From Bacteroidota bacterium (lineage in GTDB: Bacteria > Bacteroidota > Ignavibacteria > Ignavibacteriales > Ignavibacteriaceae), in NCBI GenBank assembly GCA_022562275.1, contig JADFPP010000023.1, positions 1-43,087 of the forward strand: a stretch of 43,087 bases of DNA. The letters are read 5' to 3'. This document shows, in pieces, positions 26,727 through 34,322 of this stretch. The notes under the pieces were generated by a model. That model did not search any database. It was not told the DNA's origin and saw only the letters and a list, made by a program, of their open reading frames with translations. The position numbers were made by a program, and so were the translations under genes. The number at the start of each line of letters is the position of its first letter. Positions within the stretch are counted from its first letter, which is position 1.

Positions 26727-27455
26727 TTAATTGCCAATCTCAACTTCCTGATTTCTCAAGTCTTCGAGGTCAACTTCTATTATTAAAATATTTTTTGGGG
26801 GATTAAAAACACTATCGGGTACAGAAACATTCTCCATAATGTTTTTAGCAGTAACAGTTATATGCACACCGCCGGAAAGGGATTCGGATTTAAGAGTTAT
26901 CCAATTCCATATCCAGCTTTTGCTTTTTTTATTTTTGAAATGATAAATTGTACAATTCTTACCGGCAACATCTTCATTTCCGGTTTTTACTCCGCCTTCT
27001 ATTAAAACAAGCTGCTCGCCAAAATCATTATAATTTATTTGATTACTCAGCTCATACATTTTTCTCAGAACCGGGTTTTCTCTCTTCGTTCCTGTTTTTT
27101 TCTCAAGGTTTATAATATACTGCCAATCTCCATTGGTTATCTTAAGAAGGTTTGAATGTTTGGAAAACTTACCGACCTTAATTGTTGAGTTAGAAAATTC
27201 TGCCTGTTTCCTTCCCCAATCATCAAAATATAATTTTTTATTTCCCGTTTGCGAACCTGTTATCTCATATTCAATTATACCTGATTGGATTCCAAAGATT
27301 TTCTGATCTGTAATTGAAATTTTTACCTCTTCTGTTTTAACGGAGGGAATGTTTTCGGGAGCATCTACTTTTTCATTGTTTGAGCAAAATGTTAATAATA
27401 ACGCAATTAGAAAATAAGATGACAAGGTTAATATTTTCAGGATTTGAAATGTCAT
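26727..27455 (-). CDS. Exported or lipid-anchored protein, paralogue of the 221-aa protein at 28680
   Basis: 242 aa. The N-terminal hydrophobic segment ends in 'LLTFCSNNEK', a weak lipobox (Phe at -1), so a lipoprotein is possible but not certain. The body shares an arrangement with the 28680 protein: an early 'GIEYEITG..KKLYFDDWGRKQA', then 'ITNGDWQYIINLEKKTGTK', then 'EDVAGKNCTIYHF'. This pattern resembles the DUF4412-like outer-membrane/periplasmic group. Likely position: inner face of the outer membrane or periplasm. It is the last gene of the envelope cluster; a REP hairpin (27499-27548) separates it from the T9SS gene upstream. No enzyme motif is visible. Confidence 0.7.
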   Translation of the reverse strand: MTFQILKILTLSSYFLIALLLTFCSNNEKVDAPENIPSVKTEEVKISITDQKIFGIQSGIIEYEITGSQTGNKKLYFDDWGRKQAEFSNSTIKVGKFSKHSNLLKITNGDWQYIINLEKKTGTKRENPVLRKMYELSNQINYNDFGEQLVLIEGGVKTGNEDVAGKNCTIYHFKNKKSKSWIWNWITLKSESLSGGVHITVTAKNIMENVSVPDSVFNPPKNILIIEVDLEDLRNQEVEIGN

Positions 27456-27498
27456 ATAATAAAGATAGGATATTGCTAATTAATGTGCCAGTTTGTTC

Positions 27499-27548
27499 CA
27501 TGTGCCAGTCACCTCTGGTCAGCAATTGCTATAGGTGACTGGCACATG
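27499..27548. repeat. REP-like hairpin, subtype A
   Basis: Perfect 16-bp inverted repeat: CATGTGCCAGTCACCT (27499-27514) and AGGTGACTGGCACATG (27533-27548) with an 18-base loop. A partial extra unit (TGTGCCAGTTTG) precedes it at 27484. Same stem as 32901-32951 and close to those at 33615 and 34261, which flank a RAYT gene. It lies between two minus-strand genes and may act as an mRNA-stabilising hairpin. Confidence 0.85.
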
Positions 27549-27568
27549 ACGACATCACATGCCTTAAA

Positions 27569-28636
27569 CTACTTCAACAAAATCATCTTTACAACCCGGG
27601 TAAAACTATTTGCAGTTATCCTTGCAAAGTACATTCCGCTTGAAAGGTTGTCTGCGGTAAAGTCAGCCCTGTAAACACCGGCTTGCTGCTGCTCATTTAC
27701 TAAAGTAGCAACTTCGTTACCGAGAACATCATACACCTTTAACTCAACAAATGATTCTGAAGGAATTGTGTACTCAATATTTGTTGATGGGTTAAATGGA
27801 TTCGGATAATTCTGTCTTAAGGAGTAATTATTTGGTATTGTTTCTTCTAACCTAACGCTGGTAACAAGAGCGTCATTCCACGATACTGATGCAGTGTTAC
27901 TAATAAACCCTGTTTCGGGCTTGGTGGTGTCTGAAGGTACATTTACCTGTGAACCATCTTTAGCTAAAAATGTGTATGATATAGTCCTCGAGTAAAACGG
28001 GAAAGGATCTTGAATTATATTTATTTCATCTTCCTTAATTCGTAAAGCATCAACTACTCTTCCACCGGGCAGAGTCATTGGTCCGTATGCATCGACTACA
28101 CTACTGCTTATTACTGTTGTTATTGTTGTAAATGAAGGAAGGCCGGTAATCTCCATTACAGTTGTTCGCTCTCCGTTATAATCAATTATAGAACCAAATG
28201 TAAATGGGGATATACCCAGCGGTTCAATAGGATTAGACGTAGTTGTTACTAATATAGTATCAACTTCACCAACAGAACCGTGAGAATTGAAGCTGCCATT
28301 TACTGAGAGATATGAGTATATATCAAAAGTTGAACCCATAATATCGATCTGGCTTTTAGTTGCAATGTTTGAGCCGGGAAAGTTACCAATATATGGTGTA
28401 GAATTAGGGTCAACAACTGTTGTAACAAAATCATATGCGGGATTTGGTGTTAAGAAACTAAAATCCCACGATGTTGATCCTAATTGTCCGATATCCACTT
28501 GATTAACAATAGTATCGGTTTTAATAGTGAATGAATTCCCTACTGTATACTGAGCATTTATATCTGCACTGGTAATAGTTATTTGTGCAAAGGTAGTGAA
28601 AGAAAATAGTAGAAATATAGTAACTAAATATTTCAT
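27569..28636 (-). CDS. Secreted protein with T9SS type A sorting domain
   Basis: 355 aa with signal peptide (MKYLVTIFLLFSFTTFAQ). Residues about 275-355 are a complete T9SS C-terminal domain: 'NYSLRQNYPNPFNPSTNIEY', 'VELKVYDVLGNEVATLVNEQ', 'GVYRADFTADNLSSGMYFAR' and terminal 'FTRVVKMILLK'. The N-terminal ~250 residues have no recognisable domain; they are Thr/Ser-rich with beta character. The protein should be carried across the outer membrane and either anchored or released. It is 43 bases after the 221-aa gene on the same strand, so likely in one operon with 28680 and 29370. This is the best single lineage marker in the window. Confidence 0.9.
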   Translation of the reverse strand: MKYLVTIFLLFSFTTFAQITITSADINAQYTVGNSFTIKTDTIVNQVDIGQLGSTSWDFSFLTPNPAYDFVTTVVDPNSTPYIGNFPGSNIATKSQIDIMGSTFDIYSYLSVNGSFNSHGSVGEVDTILVTTTSNPIEPLGISPFTFGSIIDYNGERTTVMEITGLPSFTTITTVISSSVVDAYGPMTLPGGRVVDALRIKEDEINIIQDPFPFYSRTISYTFLAKDGSQVNVPSDTTKPETGFISNTASVSWNDALVTSVRLEETIPNNYSLRQNYPNPFNPSTNIEYTIPSESFVELKVYDVLGNEVATLVNEQQQAGVYRADFTADNLSSGMYFARITANSFTRVVKMILLK

Positions 28637-28679
28637 AACAAGACTCCTAATATTAGTGAATAGTTAATTAATTATCGTT

Positions 28680-29345
28680 TTAAAAACGTGATTTTATTTC
28701 TTTTATATTAACATCTTTATGTGCTTCAAAGACCGTCGGATTAATATCTATGCCTTCCTCAAATTTAGTAACTAACTCATTTACGTTTGTGCCCATTCCC
28801 TCACTAACTATTTCCATAACAAAATTCTTATAGAGAGCGGTTGTTGTTGTTGTTTTCATTCCCATCATATCAGTTACTGCCTTAGTAACGTTACAGGTCT
28901 TACCTGCTATCTCTTTCGTTCCGACATCAGTAATATCGGTTTTTAGTGCCTCGGCCATCTGCTTCCCGAATTTTTCCATATCCTCTTCAGACATTTTCCC
29001 GATAGTATCTAAGAATGGGATTTTCATTCTTGTCCCTTCGTTCGTATCGGGATCGTAAGCAGTTACCCACTCGCCGTCGGTAATGCTAACACTTCTGGAG
29101 GAATCGACGGTGTTTAACATTAGGATATTTCTTATCTCGGTATCGTAGCTTGCCATTTTATTCCCATACTCGGTTATGTAGATTTTTTTTGTTGTTTTTA
29201 TTTCAATGCCTGCGGTCTTTGTTTCAATTGTTTTTTCAACATAAGCCGATTCGAATTCAAATCTTTTAATTTCCTGTGCATTGGTAATATTAAACAGAGT
29301 TAAAGTAATTATAGCCGAAAAGAAAATTTTTAAACATTTCATCAC
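28680..29345 (-). CDS. Exported DUF4412-like protein
   Basis: 221 aa with a signal peptide (MMKCLKIFFSAIITLTLFNI then TNAQ). The body contains 'IYITEYGNKMASYD', 'SITDGEWVTAYDPDTNEGTR', 'EIAGKTCNVTKAV' and 'TALYKNFVMEIVS', the same order of motifs as in the 242-aa protein at 26727. This resembles the DUF4412 group of periplasmic/outer-membrane proteins with beta-rich fold. No catalytic residues stand out. It lies 24 bases after the OmpA gene and 43 bases before the T9SS gene. Role in envelope maintenance is a guess from context. Confidence 0.75.
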   Translation of the reverse strand: MMKCLKIFFSAIITLTLFNITNAQEIKRFEFESAYVEKTIETKTAGIEIKTTKKIYITEYGNKMASYDTEIRNILMLNTVDSSRSVSITDGEWVTAYDPDTNEGTRMKIPFLDTIGKMSEEDMEKFGKQMAEALKTDITDVGTKEIAGKTCNVTKAVTDMMGMKTTTTTALYKNFVMEIVSEGMGTNVNELVTKFEEGIDINPTVFEAHKDVNIKEIKSRF

Positions 29346-29369
29346 TTACCTCCTAGATGATTTCCTTTT

Positions 29370-30638
29370 TTAAATTTTAACAAACTCAACTCTTCTGTTA
29401 TTTGCTTTTCCTTCAGGGGTTGAGTTATCGCTTACAGGTTTGCTTTCACCCCATCCTTTTGATTCTAAACGTGAGCCATCTATACCCAGCTTAACAAGCA
29501 TAACTTTTACAGCTGCTGCACGATCTTCCGATAATTTTTGGTTAAATGATTCATCGCCATCGCTGTCCGTATGCCCTTCAATTCTAAAATTTAAATCGGG
29601 ATGTTCAATCATAAGCTTAACAATTTCATTTATTGTTCCCATTGATTCACCGCTAATGGTTGCTTTGTTAATATCGAATAAAATTCCGCGTGTAATAAAT
29701 TTGCCTTCTTCAATTATTCTATCGTATAATTTTTTGCCGCCCTCGTTTACTCTAATATTTTTTATAGAACTCATTTTGATGTACCGATCATCAAAATGTC
29801 CGCCGATTGAGAACATCTTCGGTTTAAAACCTAAATTTGGAATGTTTAGTATACGCTCTTCATCCAAATACAGTTTTAGAGACCGTTTATTAAATGCAAC
29901 AGCAATGTGTTTCCATTTTGGCTGCCAGTTCTTTTTTTCTTCTGTGAAAGATGCTGTCTTACCGCCAAATTGTCCCATTTTTACTTCATTCCAGCTAATA
30001 TCTATCGGCACAATTTTTTTGCCGTCAATCTTAGCAGAATTTTTTGTTCCCTCAAAAAACCTGATTTTATAAATATCTGTTCTGAAGGAACCATCTTTTT
30101 CAAAAAACACATCGAATTCTAATGTAAATACATCTGGAAGGAAATCTTGTTTATCCATTAAAGGCAGGATGATAGAATTATTGTGTGCGAAGTGAATAAC
30201 ATTTTCTTCACCCAAAGAGGCAACTTCAGCACTGCCGCTTAGCAAATCCCACCGGGAAGGAAACTCACCACTTTCTTCGCCAGAAAGATTGTCTTCAAAT
30301 ATCACTTTTTCTCCAGCTACGAAATCATATTTAGACCAGATTTTTAATTCGGTTACATTTTTATCGTCGCTAATATTTTGAACTGTTCCGGTTTGTAAGT
30401 CAGGATCCTTTTTGTCTTCCTGATCCTTATCCCCCTTATCTTTTTCTTCGGGTTCTCCCTCTGCACCTTTTTTCACTGCATCTATACCCTCATCAATAGC
30501 ATCATCCGCAGCTTTGTTAATCTCTTTATTAACTTTTTTTTCTATCTTCTTTCCAATATCTAAATCAAACTGTGCAAAAGCGCTGGCTGAAAAAAGTACA
30601 ATGCACAATAACGAAAGTATTATAGTTAAAGTTTTCAT
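29370..30638 (-). CDS. OmpA-family outer-membrane/peptidoglycan-binding protein
   Basis: 422 aa. Signal peptide (about 1-22, ending 'SASAFAQ'), an acidic/Lys-rich low-complexity linker (about 30-85), a middle beta-sandwich region (about 100-300) with a LamG-like look ('FTLEFDVFFEKDG', 'WKHIAVAFNKRSLKLYLDEE') and a C-terminal OmpA domain (about 310-422). The OmpA part shows 'ILFDINKATISGES', 'FRIEGHTDSDGDESFNQKLS' and 'ANNRRVEFVKI', including the Asp and Arg that bind diaminopimelate of peptidoglycan. No beta-barrel is evident, so it is probably a periplasmic/outer-membrane linker protein. First gene of the 30638-26727 cluster. Confidence 0.85.
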   Translation of the reverse strand: MKTLTIILSLLCIVLFSASAFAQFDLDIGKKIEKKVNKEINKAADDAIDEGIDAVKKGAEGEPEEKDKGDKDQEDKKDPDLQTGTVQNISDDKNVTELKIWSKYDFVAGEKVIFEDNLSGEESGEFPSRWDLLSGSAEVASLGEENVIHFAHNNSIILPLMDKQDFLPDVFTLEFDVFFEKDGSFRTDIYKIRFFEGTKNSAKIDGKKIVPIDISWNEVKMGQFGGKTASFTEEKKNWQPKWKHIAVAFNKRSLKLYLDEERILNIPNLGFKPKMFSIGGHFDDRYIKMSSIKNIRVNEGGKKLYDRIIEEGKFITRGILFDINKATISGESMGTINEIVKLMIEHPDLNFRIEGHTDSDGDESFNQKLSEDRAAAVKVMLVKLGIDGSRLESKGWGESKPVSDNSTPEGKANNRRVEFVKI

Positions 30639-31194
30639 AGCTTCCCTTTGTTATTTATTGAACAATTTGAGTGACCCACTCAATTAATTAATGCCAAATA
30701 ACTACATCTAAAAAAGTAAATTGTATCGCTATAACTTTTCGTTTAATCACAGATAACATGAAGGTTTGTATAATCAGAAAAAATAATCTTTAAGTAAAGT
30801 AATACCTTCATATTGGATATGAATATAATCATTCATTTTCCGCCCGTCAAGTATTAATTCTTTACTAGTTACTGAAGTTACGCAAAATCGTAAAACTGCA
30901 TATCATGCTCGCGAAAGCGGGCATCCACTATGCAAAAATAAACGAAAAAATGGATTCCCACTTTCGTGAGAATGACAAATCGGGATCTTTTTTCTGTTAT
31001 AGGTGTTTTTGCGTAACTTCAGTAAATAATAAAACTTTACAGTCATTTTACTCCAGTGTTGCTCATAAGGATACTGTAAAACATACAATCAGCTGTATTA
31101 TTAAGTTGTATTAAAAGGTATTTGCAGTGTGGTATAGAGTGCAGAAAACAGAAATATTATCAAAAGAGACCGGTAGTTATTGTAATACTTTTAT
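30639..31194. other. Intergenic region carrying a MITE-like element
   Basis: 556 bases between the OmpA gene (starts leftwards) and the malate synthase stop. Its centre is the palindromic element at 30869-31025. The remainder holds no open frame of note; short frames inside the element are products of its palindrome. Confidence 0.55.
30869..31025. repeat. MITE-like element with perfect 19-bp terminal inverted repeats
   Basis: Left end TTACTGAAGTTACGCAAAA (30869-30887) and right end TTTTGCGTAACTTCAGTAA (31007-31025) are exact reverse complements, spanning 157 bp without a gene. Inside is a second, 25-bp imperfect palindrome (TCATGCTCGCGAAAGCGGGC... against ...CCCACTTTCGTGAGAATGA; 21 of 25 pairs match). 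The structure is that of a non-autonomous transposon end-to-end or of a nested pair of dispersed repeats. No clear target duplication is seen. Confidence 0.75.
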
Positions 31195-32793
31195 TTAAAT
31201 CATTTTATAAGCAGGTAAAGTTAAAAACTCAACAAAATCTTTTGTGGTTGTAATTTCATCAAACAGTTTTGCGGCTTTTTCATAAGTGCCGGAATTGTAT
31301 GCCTCATCACCCACAATCTTACGAATTTTCAGCAGTTCTTCGGCAAGTATTTTACGAAACAGCTCAATGTCCACTACTCTTCCATCCTCTAAAATACCTT
31401 TTGGACTGTTAATCCACTGCCAGATCTGTGAGCGGGAAATTTCTGCGGTTGCAGCATCTTCCATAAGATTAAAGATCGGCACACAACCGGAGCCAGCAAG
31501 CCATGAACCCAGGTACTGAATTCCGATATTAATGTTTGCCCGCAATCCGTTTTCCGTTATTGGTTTTTCCGGGTCAAACTTAAGCAAGTCTTCTGAAGTT
31601 ATCTCAACATCTTCACGCTTGCGGTTAATCTGGTTTGGTTGCGGCATAACAGCGTTAAAAGCATCAAGAGCAATTTGAACCAATCCGGGATGAGCAACCC
31701 ATGTACCGTCGTGTCCATCGTTGGCTTCGCGCTTTTTATCGGTGCGTACTTTTTCAAGAGCTATTTTATTCGCTTCCGCATCCGCTTTAATTGGTATCTG
31801 TGCAGCCATTCCGCCCATTGCGTGTGCGTTTCGTTTGTGACAGGTTTTAATGCACAATAATGAATAGGAATGCATAAAATGTGTAGTCATGGTAATTAAA
31901 GCTCTGTCCGCAAGACAGAAATCGCGGTTGTTCCGAAACTTTTTTATGCAGCTAAAAATGTAATCCCACCTGCCGCAGTTAAGTCCTGCAGAATGTTCAC
32001 GCAGTTCATAAAGTATTTCGTCCATTTCAAATGCAGCAGTAATTGTTTCGATAAGAACAGTTGCTTTTATAGTTGATTGCGGAACGCCCAATTCATTCTG
32101 TGCCATTATAAAAATGTCATTCCACAATCGTGCTTCTATGTGGCTTTCTAATTTGGGAAGATAAAAATAAGGACCGCTGCCATTTTCGATAAGTGTTTTT
32201 ACGTTATGGAAAAAATATAAACCGAAATCGAAAATACTGCCTGATATTGGTTCACCATCAACTAAAACATTTTTTTCAATTAAATGCCAGCCGCGCGGGC
32301 GAACCATTAACACAGCAACCTTTTCATTCAAAGAGTAGTGCTTCCCATTAGGATTTGTAAAACTGATTGTACGATTAACAGAATCATGTAAATTTATCTG
32401 TCCCTGTACAATGTTATTCCAGGTTGGAGTGTTGGAATCTTCAAAGTCAGCCATAAAAACTTTAGCATCTGAATTAAGCGCATTAATAATCATTTTACGT
32501 TCAACCGGTCCGGTTATCTCAACGCGGCGGTCTTGTAATTCTTCCGGAATTGATGAAATTGTCCAATCCCCTCTGCGGATATTTTCTGTTTCAGGTAAAA
32601 AATCAAGCTTTTTTCCTTCATCAATTTCAAGCTGCTGTTCTTTTCTTTTTTGAAGAATTTCATTTCTCCTTGTACCAAATGCACGTTGCAGATTGGCAAT
32701 AAAACCAAGTGTTTGAGGTGTTAAAATTTCTGCAAACTCCGGGGATATTTCCCGTAATATTTCAACCCCTTTTGGCAGATGATTGTCTTTCAT
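31195..32793 (-). CDS. aceB: Malate synthase A
   Basis: 532 aa, normal for the A-type enzyme. The family signature 'REHSAGLNCGRWDYIFS' is present, as are 'MADFEDSNTPTW', 'VMVRPRGWHLIEKN' and 'NDGHDGTWVAHPGLVQIA'. It condenses glyoxylate with acetyl-CoA to malate in the glyoxylate shunt. No isocitrate lyase gene is in the window, so the partner must lie elsewhere or glyoxylate comes from another source. It lies downstream of the nuclease-like gene with a REP hairpin cluster between, and probably has its own promoter. Confidence 0.95.
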   Translation of the reverse strand: MKDNHLPKGVEILREISPEFAEILTPQTLGFIANLQRAFGTRRNEILQKRKEQQLEIDEGKKLDFLPETENIRRGDWTISSIPEELQDRRVEITGPVERKMIINALNSDAKVFMADFEDSNTPTWNNIVQGQINLHDSVNRTISFTNPNGKHYSLNEKVAVLMVRPRGWHLIEKNVLVDGEPISGSIFDFGLYFFHNVKTLIENGSGPYFYLPKLESHIEARLWNDIFIMAQNELGVPQSTIKATVLIETITAAFEMDEILYELREHSAGLNCGRWDYIFSCIKKFRNNRDFCLADRALITMTTHFMHSYSLLCIKTCHKRNAHAMGGMAAQIPIKADAEANKIALEKVRTDKKREANDGHDGTWVAHPGLVQIALDAFNAVMPQPNQINRKREDVEITSEDLLKFDPEKPITENGLRANINIGIQYLGSWLAGSGCVPIFNLMEDAATAEISRSQIWQWINSPKGILEDGRVVDIELFRKILAEELLKIRKIVGDEAYNSGTYEKAAKLFDEITTTKDFVEFLTLPAYKMI

Positions 32794-32877
32794 AAAAAAT
32801 TAACCGTTTTAATGATGATAATTTAATTGTTAGCGCTCGTGAAGAAAAAGATGCCAAGAATAATGCCGGGAAATTAT

Positions 32878-32964
32878 CACGTGCCAGTTACCTTTGCATT
32901 CATGTGCCAGTCACCACTGACTAAGAAATCCATAGAGGTGACTGGCACATGTGACTGGCACATT
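32878..32964. repeat. Nested REP-like hairpins, subtype A
   Basis: Inner perfect arms CATGTGCCAGTCACC (32901-32915) and GGTGACTGGCACATG (32937-32951). Outer, less perfect arms CACGTGCCAGTTACC (32878-32892) and GTGACTGGCACATT (32951-32964). The right outer arm runs to the stop codon (32963-32965) of the nuclease-like gene. Loop sequence resembles that of the 27499 copy more than the 33615/34261 copies. Confidence 0.85.
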
Positions 32965-33604
32965 AACCTTTTACAGCCCAAATAACATCTGTAATAGTTG
33001 TGCTACCTTGTTCAAAGTTAAATTTCATCAGATAGTTCGAATTAAATCCAACCATATATTTTTCAATCCTTTCCTTCAACCAGGAAATTTCTGCTTTCAG
33101 TTTCCAGTGCTCGCCATCAGGAGAATAAAGCACCACAAATAACCTGTTCTTTAAATGCTTCCTTTGCTGCTGAGATTGGTGTTTGTATAGCCATTTAATT
33201 AATTCATCAGTTTTTTTAACAGCTTCATTTATGGGATAAGGAAAGTTTTTGGGGAAGACAGAGGTTTTGTGATCGAATGTTACACCGTCAATTGTAAAAT
33301 CAACAAGTCTGTCTTTACTATCTAAAGCAGGTTTAACGTTTGGGAGTGAGGAGAATATTTTTTCTACTGCCTGTGCAGACCAGAAGTTGTACCATCGGTT
33401 TAAAGCATAGTTGGAAATGTTTTGATGTTCTTTATCTTTTTTGAACCTCGTGTTTATCTCTCTTAAAACATTCTCAAACAGAAAAGTACGGTAGATGAAA
33501 TTAGTTAATTTGTCAAACTGGTCGTTCTGTTTCCTTCCCCATTTATATGGATAGGTTAAACGCTTTTTTAACTGGATTTCTATATCGTTTAAATTAATAG
33601 TCAT
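32963..33604 (-). CDS. Putative type II restriction endonuclease-like protein (PD-(D/E)XK-like)
   Basis: 213 aa from the ATG at 33604. Residues 102-113 read 'DFTIDGVTFDHK', an Asp followed by D-x-K like the core of PD-(D/E)XK nucleases; hydrophobic strands 'RLFVVLYSPD' (154-163) follow as expected. 'SNYALNRWYNFWSAQAVEKI' (64-83) is a second distinctive block. The assignment as the restriction partner rests on this motif plus position downstream of a DNA methyltransferase on the same strand. The frame stays open upstream through the REP at 33615 to ATG 33679 or TTG 33685, which would add REP-encoded residues ('HVPVTSKYYLSTLKVTGT'); neither start has a good ribosome-binding site, and I favour 33604 because the core fold starts there. 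Confidence 0.6.
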   Translation of the reverse strand: MTINLNDIEIQLKKRLTYPYKWGRKQNDQFDKLTNFIYRTFLFENVLREINTRFKKDKEHQNISNYALNRWYNFWSAQAVEKIFSSLPNVKPALDSKDRLVDFTIDGVTFDHKTSVFPKNFPYPINEAVKKTDELIKWLYKHQSQQQRKHLKNRLFVVLYSPDGEHWKLKAEISWLKERIEKYMVGFNSNYLMKFNFEQGSTTITDVIWAVKG

Positions 33605-33614
33605 CTTTTTTAAA

Positions 33615-33670
33615 CATGTGCCAGTCACTTTTAAGGTGCTTAAATAGTACTTTGAAGTGACTGGCACATG
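33615..33670. repeat. REP-like hairpin, subtype B (downstream of RAYT)
   Basis: Arms CATGTGCCAGTCACTT (33615-33630) and AAGTGACTGGCACATG (33655-33670), perfect 16-bp inverted repeat; 24-base loop matches the loop at 34280-34303 in 21 positions. Same orientation as the copy at 34261. Lies between the RAYT stop and the nuclease-like gene. Confidence 0.9.
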
Positions 33671-33690
33671 AAGGCACATGAGCAATGATA

Positions 33691-34266
33691 TTATAGGTAC
33701 TTTTTCAACTTCTTAAGCTTCTGTTTTGTTGAATAATAATCCAAAACATACTTTTTATAATCAGACGGATTTGGAAAATTATTTTCTATAAACTCCTTGT
33801 CGCATAAATCACCGTTTCGTAAACCAATACATTCAGGATAATTGGAATATTTCCAATCTTCTAAATTTTTCACCAACCCAGCTTCTAATGGGTTACGATG
33901 GACATATCTGCAAACCTCAAGAACTGTTGTATCTTCATATATTTCGTTCGCTTTAAACTTTCCCTCAAAAAGAGTTCCGCTCCGGCTATACCGTTTATTA
34001 ATTGCTTTCGTATAACTGTTAAAAATATTCTGCACACATTTATTTAATCCCACTTCACTTTTTTGTCTTAAGACAAAGTGATAATGATTCGGCATCAGAC
34101 AATATGCGATTACGCAGATATCAAATTCCTTAGAGTATTTTTTCATTTTCTTTAACAGAAACAAATAGTTGTCCTCCTCAAAAAATATTTTACCCTTGTT
34201 ACAACCACGGTTGTAAACATGAAACACACTGCCTTTTTGAAATACTTCTGTTCTTCTTCCCATCAT
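33691..34266 (-). CDS. REP-associated tyrosine transposase (RAYT, Y1/HUH family)
   Basis: 191 aa. The HUH metal site is 'MPNHYHFV' (His61 and His63), the probable catalytic Tyr is Tyr85 in 'NSYTKAINKRY', and the 'YVHRNPLEAGLV' block is the usual RAYT/IS200-like C-terminal signature. RAYTs are single-copy chromosomal relatives of IS200/IS605 transposases that bind and cut REP hairpins. Two near-identical REP hairpins (33615 and 34261) flank it in the same orientation, and two related hairpins are elsewhere in the window. The ATG (34266) overlaps the methyltransferase stop (ATGA), so translation is probably coupled. It has no visible terminal repeats of its own beyond the REPs. Confidence 0.92.
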   Translation of the reverse strand: MMGRRTEVFQKGSVFHVYNRGCNKGKIFFEEDNYLFLLKKMKKYSKEFDICVIAYCLMPNHYHFVLRQKSEVGLNKCVQNIFNSYTKAINKRYSRSGTLFEGKFKANEIYEDTTVLEVCRYVHRNPLEAGLVKNLEDWKYSNYPECIGLRNGDLCDKEFIENNFPNPSDYKKYVLDYYSTKQKLKKLKKYL

Positions 34267-34322
34267 GTGCCAGGCACTTTTAGGGTGCTTAAACGGTACT
34301 TTGAAGTGCCTGGCACATGATG
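34261..34322. repeat. REP-like hairpin, subtype B (upstream of RAYT)
   Basis: Arms CATCATGTGCCAGGCACTT (34261-34279) and AAGTGCCTGGCACATGATG (34304-34322), a perfect 19-bp inverted repeat with a 24-base loop. Compared with 33615-33670 one stem base pair is changed on both arms (G-C here, T-A there), so pairing is kept. It encodes the last residues of the methyltransferase and includes the RAYT start codon. Confidence 0.92.

Noticed and set aside
33605-33685. Longer start for the nuclease-like gene through the REP
   Set aside because: The added residues are all REP-encoded and neither ATG 33679 nor TTG 33685 has a ribosome-binding site; kept as a possibility in the feature text.
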